Positions 23,616 to 35,297 of a stretch of 64,000 bases of DNA are shown here, one piece after another. Numbering within the stretch: the first letter of the stretch is position 1; each line of letters begins with the position of its first letter. The position numbers were made by a program, and so were the translations under genes. Source of the DNA: Henricia sp. BOLD:AAB3569 (Eukaryota; Echinodermata; Asteroidea; Spinulosida; Echinasteridae); assembly GCA_037783545.1 (NCBI GenBank), contig JBBELK010001650.1, positions 177,637-241,636 of the forward strand, in the 5' to 3' direction. A model generated the notes under the pieces. The model was not told the origin of the DNA and did not search any database. It worked only from the letters and a program-made list of their open reading frames with translations.

Positions 23616-25700
23616 GTGGCTGTCTGTACACACCTCTTTGGTGTACTCCTGAGTCGTGCGCATGCTCAGTCCTTCGGACTGTCGTTGACGCACCCCAGTT
23701 TGGCTCGGCAATTTGGTCAAAGTGTGGTCCAAACGTCGGCAAATTTGGAGGTCGAAAAATGTTCCGACGAACTTCAAATTGTGCATGCTCCAAACTCTCT
23801 ATATTGCGCACTTGTCCTAAAAAAATTGACAGACTTTCGCCGGGAAATGGCAGAGAAATTTCAAAGTTTAGGGAAAACTGGGTTGGGGCTTCCTGACTGC
23901 TCACGCAAACCGTGGCTGTCTGTACACACCTCTTTGGTGTACTCCTGAGTCGTGTGCATGCTCAGTCATTCGGACTGTCGTTGACGCACCCCAGTTTGGC
24001 TCGGCAATTTGGTCAAAGTGTGGTCCAAACGTCGGCAAATTTGGAGGTCGAAAAATGTTCCGACGAACTTCAAATTTTGCATGCTCCAAACTCTCTATAT
24101 TGCGCACTTGTCCTAAAAAATTGACAGACTTTCGCCGGGAAATGGCAGAGAAATTTCAAAGTTTAGGGAAAACTGGGTTGGGGCTTCCTGACTGCTCACG
24201 CAAACCGTGGCTGTCTGTACACACCTCTTTGGTGTACTCCTGAGTCGTGCGCATGCTCAGTCCTTCGGACTGTCGTTGACGCACCCCAGTTTGGCTCGGC
24301 AATTTGGTCAAAGTGTGGTCCAAACGTCGGCAAATTTGGAGGTCGAAAAATGTTCCGACGAACTTCAAATTGTGCATGCTCCAAACTCTCTATATTGCGC
24401 ACTTGTCCTAAAAAATTAACATACTTTCGCCGGGAAATGGCAGAGAAATTTCAAAGTTTAGGGAAAACTGGGTTGGGGCTTCCTGACTGCTCACGCAAAC
24501 CGTGGCTGTCTGTACACACCTCTTTGGTGTACTCCTGAGTCGTGCGCATGCTCAGTCATTCGGACTGTCGTTGACGCACCCCAGTTTGGCTCGGCAATTT
24601 GGTCAAAGTGTGGTCCAAACGTCGGCAAATTTGGAGGTCGAAAAATGTTCCGACGAACTTCAAATTTTGCATGCTCCAAACTCTCTATATTGCGCACTTG
24701 TCCTAAAAAATTGACAGACTTTCAACGGGAAATGGCAGAGAAATTTCAAAGTTTAGGGAAAACTGGGTTGGGGCTTCCTGACTGCTCACGCAAACCGTGG
24801 CTGTCTGTACACACCTCTTTGGTGTACTCCTGAGTCGTGCGCATGCTCAGTCCTTCGGACTGTCGTTGACGCACCCCAGTTTGGCTCGGCAATTTGGTCA
24901 AAGTGTGGTCCAAACGTCGGCAAATTTGGAGGTCGAAAAATGTTCCGACGAACTTCAAATTGTGCATGCTCCAAACTCTCTATATTGCGCACTTGTCCTA
25001 AAAAAATTGACAGACTTTCGCCGGGAAATGGCAGAGAAATTTCAAAGTTTAGGGAAAACTGGGTTGGGGCTTCCTGACTGCTCACGCAAACCGTGGCTGT
25101 CTGTACACACCTCTTTGGTGTACTCCTGAGTCGTGTGCATGCTCAGTCATTCGGACTGTCGTTGACGCACCCCAGTTTGGCTCGGCAATTTGGTCAAAGT
25201 GTGGTCCAAACGTCGGCAAATTTGGAGGTCGAAAAATGTTCCGACGAACTTCAAATTTTGCATGCTCCAAACTCTCTATATTGCGCACTTGTCCTAAAAA
25301 ATTGACAGACTTTCGCCGGGAAATGGCAGAGAAATTTCAAAGTTTAGGGAAAACTGGGTTGGGGCTTCCTGACTGCTCACGCAAACCGTGGCTGTCTGTA
25401 CACACCTCTTTGGTGTACTCCTGAGTCGTGCGCATGCTCAGTCCTTCGGACTGTCGTTGACGCACCCCAGTTTGGCTCGGCAATTTGGTCAAAGTGTGGT
25501 CCAAACGTCGGCAAATTTGGAGGTCGAAAAATGTTCCGACGAACTTCAAATTGTGCATGCTCCAAACTCTCTATATTGCGCACTTGTCCTAAAAAATTAA
25601 CATACTTTCGCCGGGAAATGGCAGAGAAATTTCAAAGTTTAGGGAAAACTGGGTTGGGGCTTCCTGACTGCTCACGCAAACCGTGGCTGTCTGTACACAC
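23616..25700. repeat. Four-unit (1181-bp) tandem duplication
   Basis: The rare variant gagtcgtgtgcatg occurs near 23952 and 25133, preceded in both cases by a seven-A unit. The offset is 1181 bp (4 x 295 + 1). Matching continues to about 24500/25690, where cattcgg and ccttcgg units differ. Confidence 0.75.
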
Positions 25701-28700
25701 CTCTTTGGTGTACTCCTGAGTCGTGCGCATGCTCAGTCCTTCGGACTGTCGTTGACGCACCCCAGTTTGGCTCGGCAATTTGGTCAAAGTGTGGTCCAAA
25801 CGTCGGCAAATTTGGAGGTCGAAAAATGTTCCGACGAACTTCAAATTTTGCATGCTCCAAACTCTCTATATTGCGCACTTGTCCTAAAAAAATTGACAGA
25901 CTTTCGCCGGGAAATGGCAGAGAAATTTCAAAGTTTATGGAAAACTGGGTTGGGGCTTCCTGACTGCTCACGCAAACCGTGGCTGTCTGTACACACCTCT
26001 TTGGTGTACTCCTGAGTCGTGCGCATGCTCAGTCCTTCGGACTGTCGTTGACGCACCCCAGTTTGGCTCGGCAATTTGGTCAAAGTGTGGTCCAAACGTC
26101 GGCAAATTTGGAGGTCGAAAAATGTTCCGACGAACTTCAAATTGTGCATGCTCCAAACTCTCTATATTGCGCACTTGTCCTAAAAAATTAACATACTTTC
26201 GCCGGGAAATGGCAGAGAAATTTCAAAGTTTAGGGAAAACTGGGTTGGGGCTTCCTGACTGCTCACGCAAACCGTGGCTGTCTGTACACACCTCTTTGGT
26301 GTACTCCTGAGTCGTGCGCATGCTCAGTCCTTCGGACTGTCGTTGACGCACCCCAGTTTGGCTCGGCAATTTGGTCAAAGTGTGGTCCAAACGTCGGCAA
26401 ATTTGGAGGTTGAAAAATTTTCCGACGAACTTCAAATTTTGCATGCTCCAAACTCTCTATATTGCGCACTTGTCCTAAAAAATTGACAGACTTTCGCCGG
26501 GAAATGGCAGAGAAATTTCAAAGTTTATGGAAAACTGGGTTGGGGCTTCCTGACTGCTCACGCAAACCGTGGCTGTCTGTACACACCTCTTTTGTGTACT
26601 CCTGAGTCGTGCGCATGCTCAGTCCTTCGGACTGTCGTTGACGCACCCCAGTTTGGCTCGGCAATTTGGTCAAAGTGTGGTCCAAACGTCGGCAAATTTG
26701 GAGGTCGAAAAATGTTCCGACGAACTTCAAATTTTGCATGCTCCAAACTCTCTATATTGCGCACTTGTCCTAAAAAATTGACATACTTTCGCCGGGAAAT
26801 GGCAGAGAAATTTCAAAGTTTAGGGAAAACTGGGTTGGGGCTTCCTGACTGCTCACGCAAACCGTGGCTGTCTGTACACACCTCTTTGGTGTACTCCTGA
26901 GTCGTGCGCATGCTCAGTCATTCGGACTGTCGTTGACGCACCCCAGTTTGGCTCGGCAATTTGGTCAAAGTGTGGTCCAAACGTCGGCAAATTTGGAGGT
27001 CGAAAAATGTTCCGACGAACTTCAAATTTTGCATGCTCCAAACTCTCTATATTGCGCACTTGTCCTAAAAAATTGACAGACTTTCAACGGGAAATGGCAG
27101 AGAAATTTCAAAGTTTAGGGAAAACTGGGTTGGGGCTTCCTGACTGCTCACGCAAACCGTGGCTGTCTGTACACACCTCTTTGGTGTACTCCTGAGTCGT
27201 GCGCATGCTCAGTCATTCGGACTGTCGTTGACGCACCCCAGTTTGGCTCGGCAATTTGGTCAAAGTGTGGTCCAAACGTCGGCAAATTTGGAGGTCGAAA
27301 AATGTTCCGACGAACTTCAAATTTTGCAAGCTCCAAACTCTCTATATTGCGCACTTGTCCTAAAAAATTGACAGACTTTCAACGGGAAATGGCAGAGAAA
27401 TTTCAAAGTTTAGGGAAAACTGGGTTGGGGCTTCCTGACTGCTCACGCAAACCGTGGCTGTCTGTACACACCTCTTTGGTGTACTCCTGAGTCGTGCGCA
27501 TGCTCAGTCCTTCGGACTGTCGTTGACGCACCCCAGTTTGGCTCGGCAATTTGGTCAAAGTGTGGTCCAAACGTCGGCAAATTTGGAGGTCGAAAAATGT
27601 TCCGACGAACTTCAAATTTTGCATGCTCCAAACTCTCTATATTGCGCACTTGTCCTAAAAAATGGACAGACTTTCGCCGGGAAATGGCAGAGAAATTTCA
27701 AAGTTTAGGGAAAACTGGGTTGGGGCTTCCTGACTGCTCACGCAAACCGTGGCTGTCTGTACACACCTCTTTGGTGTACTCCTGAGTCGTGCGCATGCTC
27801 AGTCCTTCGGACTGTCGTTGACGCACCCCAGTTTGGCTCGGCAATTTGGTCAAAGTGTGGTCCAAACGTCGGCAAATTTGGAGGTCGAAAAATGTTCCGA
27901 CGAACTTCAAATTTTGCATGCTCCAAACTCTCTATATTGCGCACTTGTCCTAAAAAAATGACAGACTTTCGCCGGGAAATGGCAGAGAAATTTCAAAGTT
28001 TAGGGAAAACTGGGTTGGGGCTTCCTGACTGCTCACGCAAACCGTGGCTGTCTGTACACACCTCTTTGGTGTACTCCTGAGTCGTGCGCATGCTCACTCC
28101 TTCGGACTGTCGTTGACGCACCCCAGTTTGGCTCGGCAATTTGGTCAAAGTGTGGTCCAAACGTCGGCAAATCTGGAGGTCGAAAAATGTTCCGACGAAC
28201 TTCAAATTTTGCATGCTCCAAACTCTCTATATTGCGCACTTGTCCTAAAAAATGGACAGACTTTCGCCGGGAAATGGCAGAGAAATTTCAAAGTTTAGGG
28301 AAAACTGGGTTGGGGCTTCCTGACTGCTCACGCAAACCGTGGCTGTCTGTACACACCTCTTTGGTGTACTCCTGAGTCGTGCGCATGCTCAGTCCTTCGG
28401 ACTGTCGTTGACGCACCCCAGTTTGGCTCGGCAATTTGGTCAAAGTGTGGTCCAAACGTCGGCAAATTTGGAGGTCGAAAAATGTTCCGACGAACTTCAA
28501 ATTTTGCATGCTCCAAACTCTCTATATTGCGCACTTGTCCTAAAAAATTGACAGACTTTCGCCGGGAAATGGCAGAGAAATTTCAAAGTTTAGGGAAAAC
28601 TGGGTTGGGGCTTCCTGACTGCTCACGCAAACCGTGGCTGTCTGTACACACCTCTTTGGTGTACTCCTGAGTCGTGCGCATGCTCAGTCCTTTGGACTGT

Positions 28701-28736
28701 CGTTGACGCACCCCAGTTTGGCTCGGCAATTTGGTC

Positions 28737-28757
28737 AAAGTGTGGTGGAGGTCGAAA
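28737..28757. repeat. 295-bp unit with an 18-bp deletion, second example
   Basis: Same junction as at 20795 (gtgtggt followed by ggaggtcg), here at 28746/28747. The following unit again carries ttagagaaaac and gtgtattcc. Confidence 0.92.
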
Positions 28758-31376
28758 AATGTTCCGACGAACTTCAAATTTTGCATGCTCCAAACTCTCT
28801 ATATTGCGCACTTGTCCTAAAAAATTTACAGACTTTCGCCGGGAAATGGCAGAGAAATTTCAAAGTTTAGAGAAAACTGGGTTGGGGCTTCCTGACTGCT
28901 CACGCAAACCGTGGCTGTCTGTACACACCTCTTTGGTGTATTCCTGAGTCGTGCGCATGCTCAGTCCTTCGGACTGTCGTTGACCCACCCCAGTTTGGCT
29001 CGGCAATTTGGTCAAAGTGTGGTCCAAACGTCGGCAAATTTGGAGGTCGAAAAATGTTCCGACGAACTTCAAATTTTGCATGCTCCAAACTCTCTATATT
29101 GCGCACTTGTCCTAAAAAAATGACAGACTTTCAACGGGAAATGGCAGAGAAATTTCAAAGTTTAGGGAAAACTGGGTTGGGGCTTCCTGACTGCTCACGC
29201 AAACCGTGGCTGTCTGTACACACCTCTTTGGTGTACTCCTGAGTCGTGCGCATGCTCAGTCATTCGGACTGTCGTTGACGCACCCCAGTTTGGCTCGGCA
29301 ATTTGGTCAAAGTGTGGTCCAAACGTCGGCAAATTTGGAGGTCGAAAAATGTTCCGACGAACTTCAAATTTTGCATGCTCCAAACTCTCTATATTGCGCA
29401 CTTGTCCTAAAAAATTGACAGACTTTCAACGGGAAATGGCAGAGAAATTTCAAAGTTTAGGGAAAACTGGGTTGGGGCTTCTTGACTGCTCACGCAAACC
29501 GTGGCTGTCTGTACACACCTCTTTGGTGTACTCCTGAGTCGTGCGCATGCTCAGTCCTTCGGACTGTCGTTGACGCACCCCAGTTTGGCTCGGCAATTTG
29601 GTCAAAGTGTGGTCCAAACGTCGGCAAATTTGGAGGTCGAAAAATGTTCCGACGAACTTCAAATTGTGCATGCTCCAAACTCTCTATATTGCGCACTTGT
29701 CCTAAAAAAATTGACAGACTTTCGCCGGGAAATGGCAGAGAAATTTCAAAGTTTAGGGAAAACTGGGTTGGGGCTTCCTGACTGCTCACGCAAACCGTGG
29801 CTGTCTGTACACACCTCTTTGGTGTACTCCTGAGTCGTGCGCATGCTCAGTCATTCGGACTGTCGTTGACGCACCCCAGTTTGGCTCGGCAATTTGGTCA
29901 AAGTGTGGTCCAAACGTCGGCAAATTTGGAGGTCGAAAAATGTTCCGACGAACTTCAAATTTTGCATGCTCCAAACTCTCTATATTGCGCACTTGTCCTA
30001 AAAAATTGACAGACTTTCAACGGGAAATGGCAGAGAAATTTCAAAGTTTAGGGAAAACTGGGTTGGGGCTTCCTGACTGCTCACGCAAACCGTGGCTGTC
30101 TGTACACACCTCTTTGGTGTACTCCTGAGTCGTGCGCATGCTCAGTCCTTCGGACTGTCGTTGACGCACCCCAGTTTGGCTCGGCAATTTGGTCAAAGTG
30201 TGGTCCAAACGTCGGCAAATTTGGAGGTCGAAAAATGTTCCGACGAACTTCAAATTGTGCATGCTCCAAACTCTCTATATTGCGCACTTGTCCTAAAAAA
30301 ATTGACAGACTTTCGCCGGGAAATGGCAGAGAAATTTCAAAGTTTAGGGAAAACTGGGTTGGGGCTTCCTGACTGCTCACGCAAACCGTGGCTGTCTGTA
30401 CACACCTCTTTGGTGTACTCCTGAGTCGTGCGCATGCTCAGTCCTTCGGACTGTCGTTGACGCACCCCAGTTTGGCTCGGCAATTTGGTCAAAGTGTGGT
30501 CCAAACGTCGGCAAATTTGGAGGTCGAAAAATGTTCCGACGAACTTCAAATTGTGCATGCTCCAAACTCTCTATATTGCGCACTTGTCCTAAAAAAATTG
30601 ACAGACTTTCGCCGGGAAATGGCAGAGAAATTTCAAAGTTTAGGGAAAACTGGGTTGGGGCTTCCTGACTGCTCACGCAAACCGTGGCTGTCTGTACACA
30701 CCTCTTTGGTGTACTCCTGAGTCGTGCGCATGCTCAGTCCTTCGGACTGTCGTTGACGCACCCCAGTTTGGCTCGGCAATTTGGTCAAAGTGTGGTCCAA
30801 ACGTCGGCAAATTTGGAGGTCGAAAAATGTTCCGACGAACTTCAAATTTTGCATGCTCCAAACTCTCTATATTGCGCACTTGTCCTAAACAATTGACAGA
30901 CTTTCGCCGGGAAATGGCAGAGAAATTTCAAAGTTTAGGGAAAACTGGGTTGGGGCTTCCTGACTGCTCACGCAAACCGTGGCTGTCTGTACACACCTCT
31001 TTGGTGTACTCCTGAGTCGTGCGCATGCTCAGTCCTTCGGACTGTCGTTGACGCACCCCAGTTTGGCTCGGCAATTTGGTCAAAGTGTGGTCCAAACGTC
31101 GGCAAATTTGGAGGTCGAAAAATGTTCCGACGAACTTCAAATTTTGCATGCTCCAAACTCTCTATATTGCGCACTTGTCCTAAAAAATTGACAGACTTTC
31201 GCCGGGAAATGGCAGAGAAATTTCAAAGTTTAGGGAAAACTGGGTTGGGGCTTCCTGACTGCTCACGCAAACCGTGGCTGTCTGTACACACCTCTTTGGT
31301 GTACTCCTGAGTCGTGCGCATGCTCAGTCCTTCGGACTGTCGTTGACGCACCCCAGTTTGGCTCGGCAATTTGGTC

Positions 31377-31397
31377 AAAGTGTGGTGGAGGTCGAAA
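31377..31397. repeat. 295-bp unit with an 18-bp deletion, third example
   Basis: Same junction, at 31386/31387. The next unit keeps ttagagaaaac but has gtgtactcc, so it is a recombinant of the arrangement seen at the other two sites. Confidence 0.92.
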
Positions 31398-33754
31398 AAT
31401 GTTCCGACGAACTTCAAATTTTGCATGCTCCAAACTCTCTATATTGCGCACTTGTCCTAAAAAATTTACAGACTTTCGCCGGGAAATGGCAGAGAAATTT
31501 CAAAGTTTAGAGAAAACTGGGTTGGGGCTTCCTGACTGCTCACGCAAACCGTGGCTGTCTGTACACACCTCTTTGGTGTACTCCTGAGTCGTGAGCATGC
31601 TCAGTCCTTCGGACTGTCGTTGACGCACCCCAGTTTGGCTCGGCAATTTGGTCAAAGTGTGGTCCAAACGTCGGCAAATTTGGAGGTCGAAAAATGTTCC
31701 GACGAACTTCAAATTTTGCATGCTCCAAACTCTCTATATTGCGCACTTGTCCTAAAAAATTGACAGACTTTCGCCGGGAAATGGCAGAGAAATTTCAAAG
31801 TTTAGGGAATACTGGGTTGGGGCTTCCTGACTGCTCACGCAAACCGTGGCAGTCTGTACACACCTCTTTGGTGTACTCCTGAGTCGTGCGCATGCTCAGT
31901 CCTTCGGACTGTCGTTGACGCACCCCAGTTTGGCTCGGCAATTTGGTCAAAGTGTGGTCCAAACGTCGGCAAATTTGGAGGTCGAAAAATTTTCCGACGA
32001 ACTTCAAATTTTGCATGCTCCAAACTCTCTATATTGCGCACTTGTCCTAACAAATTGACAGACTTTCGCCGGGAAATGGCAGAGAAATTTCAAAGTTTAT
32101 GGAAAACTGGGTTGGGGCTTCCTGACTGCTCACGCAAACCGTGGCTGTCTGTACACACCTCTTTGGTGTACTCCTGAGTCGTGCGCATGCTCAGTCCTTC
32201 GGACTGTCGTTGACGCACCCCAGTTTGGCTCGGCAATTTGGTCAAAGTGTGGTCCAAACGTCGGCAAATTTGGAGGTCGAAAAATTTTCCGACGAACTTC
32301 AAATTTTGCATGCTCCAAACTCTCTATATTGCGCACTTGTCCTAACAAATTGACAGACTTTCGCCGGGAAATGGCAGAGAAATTTCAAAGTTTATGGAAA
32401 ACTGGGTTGGGGCTTCCTGACTGCTCACGCAAACCGTGGCTGTCTGTACACACCTCTTTGGTGTACTCCTGAGTCGTGCGCATGCTCAGTCCTTCGGACT
32501 GTCGTTGACGCACCCCAGTTTGGCTCGGCAATTTGGTCAAAGTGTGGTCCAAACGTCGGCAAATTTGGAGGTCGAAAAATGTTCCGACGAACTTCAAATT
32601 TTGCATGCTCCAAACTCTCTATATTGCGCACTTGTCCTAAAAAATTGACAGACTTTCGCCGGGAAATGGCAGAGAAATTTCAAAGTTTAGGGAAAACTGG
32701 GTTGGGGCTTCCTGACTGCTCACGCAAACCGTGGCTGTCTGTACACACCTCTTTGGTGTACTCCTGAGTCGTGCGCATGCTCAGTCCTTCGGACTGTCGT
32801 TGACGCACCCCAGTTTGGCTCGGCAATTTGGTCAAAGTGTGGTCCAAACGTCGGCAAATTTGGAGGTCGAAAAATGTTCCGACGAACTTCAAATTTTGCA
32901 TGCTCCAAACTCTCTATATTGCGCACTTGTCCTAAAAAATTGACAGACTTTCGCCGGGAAATGGCAGATAAATTTCAAAGTTTAGGGAAAACTGGGTTGG
33001 GGCTTCCTGACTGCTCACGCAAACCGTGGCTGTCTGTACACACCTCTTTGGTGTACTCCTGAGTCGTGCGCATGCTCAGTCCTTCGGACTGTCGTTGACG
33101 CACCCCAGTTTGGCTCGGCAATTTGGTCAAAGTGTGGTCCAAACGTCGGCAAATTTGGAGGTCGAAAAATGTTCCGACGAACTTCAAATTTTGCATGCTC
33201 CAAACTCTCTATATTGCGCACTTGTCCTAAAAAATTGACAGACTTTCGCCGGGAAATGGCAGAGAAATTTCAAAGTTTAGGGAAAACTGGGTTGGGGCTT
33301 CCTGACTGCTCACGCAAACCGTGGCTGTCTGTACACACCTCTTTGGTGTACTCCTGAGTCGTGCGCATGCTCAGTCCTTCGAACTGTCGTTGACGCACCC
33401 CAGTTTGGGGCGGTCGGGTTGGCGTACGGGTTCTTTCCTCGCTGGCCTGTGATGACCGCTTTCCAAAGGACTACCCTTGCACAGAGGTAGTTTGGAGGAG
33501 TTTTTCGCGGAATCCCGTGATGTCCTGGAACGTTGCTCAATGATGGAGTGACCAGTACGTACGTCACGGGGAACGCCGATACAATTTTGGAACACGATTG
33601 GATCCGAGTCTGCGGTCTTGATTCTTCCAGACCTGGACTGGTGACGATTGTGGTTTTATGAGGATGTACCTGTGGTGCTTCTCGAAGGATATGACCTGAT
33701 ACTCGGACACGATCGACCAAGATTGGTGATGATTGTGATGGAGAATACTCGCCG

Positions 33755-34030
33755 GATAATGACCTGGATTGGCAACGACAACGAATGAGGAAATTTGGTG
33801 GATAAATGACCTGGACTGGCAACGACAACGAATGAGGAAATTTGGCAATAACGGCGAACAATTGGTGGATAAATGACCTGGACTGGCAACGACTACGAAT
33901 GAGGAAATTTGGCAATAACGGCGAACGCTTAGTGGATAAATGACCTGGACTGGCAACGACTACGAATGAGGAAATTTGGCAATAACGGCGAACGCTTAGT
34001 GGATAAATGACCTGGACTGGCAACGACAAC
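33755..34030. repeat. 67-bp minisatellite inside insertion copy 2
   Basis: Unit starts at 33755 (46-bp short unit), 33801, 33868, 33935 and 34002 (partial). Spacing is exactly 67 bp for the full units, and the arrangement matches copy 1. Confidence 0.92.
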
Positions 34031-34076
34031 GGCTGAAGCACTGGTTCTATCGGTAACAACGTTGGACTGGTTAGCG

Positions 34077-34111
34077 TGTTTTATTCGGACGAATAAAACA
34101 TTTTAGAAAAA
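34077..34111 (+). promoter_or_regulatory. Hairpin with polyadenylation signal and A tail, insertion copy 2
   Basis: The stem tgttttattc (34077-34086) pairs with gaataaaaca (34091-34100). AATAAA lies at 34092-34097 and the terminal A run at 34107-34111. Identical to copy 1. Confidence 0.65.
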
Positions 34112-35297
34112 GGCAATTTGGTCAAAGTGTGGTCCAAACGTCGGCAAATTTGGAGGTCGAAAAATTTTCCGACGAACTTCAAATTTGGCATGCTCCAAAC
34201 TCTCTATATTGCGCACTTGTCCTAAAAAATTGACATACTTTCGCCGGGAAATGGCAGAGAAATTTCAAAGTTTAGGGAAAACTGGGTTGGGGCTTCCTGA
34301 CTGCTCACGCAAACCGTGGCTGTCTGTACACACCTCTTTGGTGTACTCCTGAGTCGTGCGCATGCTCAGTCATTCGGACTGTCGTTGACGCACCCCAGTT
34401 TGGCTCGGCAATTTGGTCAAAGTGTGGTCCAAACGTCGGCAAATTTGGAGGTCGAAAAATGTTCCGACGAACTTCAAATTTTGCATGCTCCAAACTCTCT
34501 ATATTGCGCACTTGTCCTAAAAAATTGACAGACTTTCGCCGGGAAATGGCAGAGAAATTTCAAAGTTTAGGGAAAACTGGGTTGGGGCTTCCTGACTGCT
34601 CACGCAAACCGTGGCTGTCTGTACACACCTCTTTGGTGTACTCCTGAGTCGTGCGCATGCTCAGTCCTTCGGACTGTCGTTGACGCACCCCAGTTTGGCT
34701 CGGCAATTTGGTCAAAGTGTGGTCCAAACGTCGGCAAATTTGGAGGTCGAAAAATTTTCCGACGAACTTCACATTTTGCATGCTCCAAACTCTCTATATT
34801 GCGCACTTGTCCTAAAAAATTGACAGACTTTCGCCGGGAAATGGCAGAGAAATTTCAAAGTTTATGGAAAACTGGGTTGGGGCTTCCTGACTGCTCACGC
34901 AAACCGTGGCTGTCTGTACACACCTCTTTGGTGTACTCCTGAGTCGTGCGCATGCTCAGTCCTTCGGACTGTCGTTGACGCACCCCAGTTTGGCTCGGCA
35001 ATTTGGTCAAAGTGTGGTCCAAACGTCGGCAAATTTGGAGGTCGAAAAATGTTCCGACGAACTTCAAATTTTGCATGCTCCAAACTCTCTATATTGCGCA
35101 CTTGTCCTAAAAAATTGACATACTTTCGCCGGGAAATGGCAGAGAAATTTCAAAGTTTAGGGAAAACTGGGTTGGGGCTTCCTGACTGCTCACGCAAACC
35201 GTGGCTGTCTGTACACACCTCTTTGGTGTACTCCTGAGTCGTGCGCATGCTCAGTCATTCGGACTGTCGTTGACGCACCCCAGTTTGGCTCGGCAAT

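Larger units (their letters stand above)
19593..33408. repeat. 295-bp satellite array, block II, 47 units
   Basis: The length, 13816 bp, equals 47 x 295 minus 3 (the ctc lost at the insertion site), minus 54 for three 18-bp-deleted units, plus 8 for eight units with a seven-A run (aaaaaaattg). Units carry the same alleles as block I. Insertion-free satellite fills the whole stretch and no other gene was seen. Confidence 0.96.
33409..34111 (+). mobile_element. 703-bp insertion, copy 2
   Basis: Same length, same ends and same position in the satellite unit as copy 1. Three differences were found by eye (cagaggtag versus cataggtag, gatacaatt versus gatgcaatt, atgacctgg versus atgagctgg), about 0.4%. 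The left flank here is plain satellite (ccttcgaactg then caccccagtttgg) without the 27-bp duplication. The right flank carries gtgtggtcc and aattttcc, whereas copy 1 is followed by gtgctgtcc. The flanking units are therefore different alleles although the insertions are nearly identical. Confidence 0.78.

Noticed and set aside
33650-33780. Possible protein fossil in the plus strand of the 703-bp insertion
   Set aside because: A short plus-strand stretch reads open for about 40 codons, but no conserved motif is strong enough to name a family.
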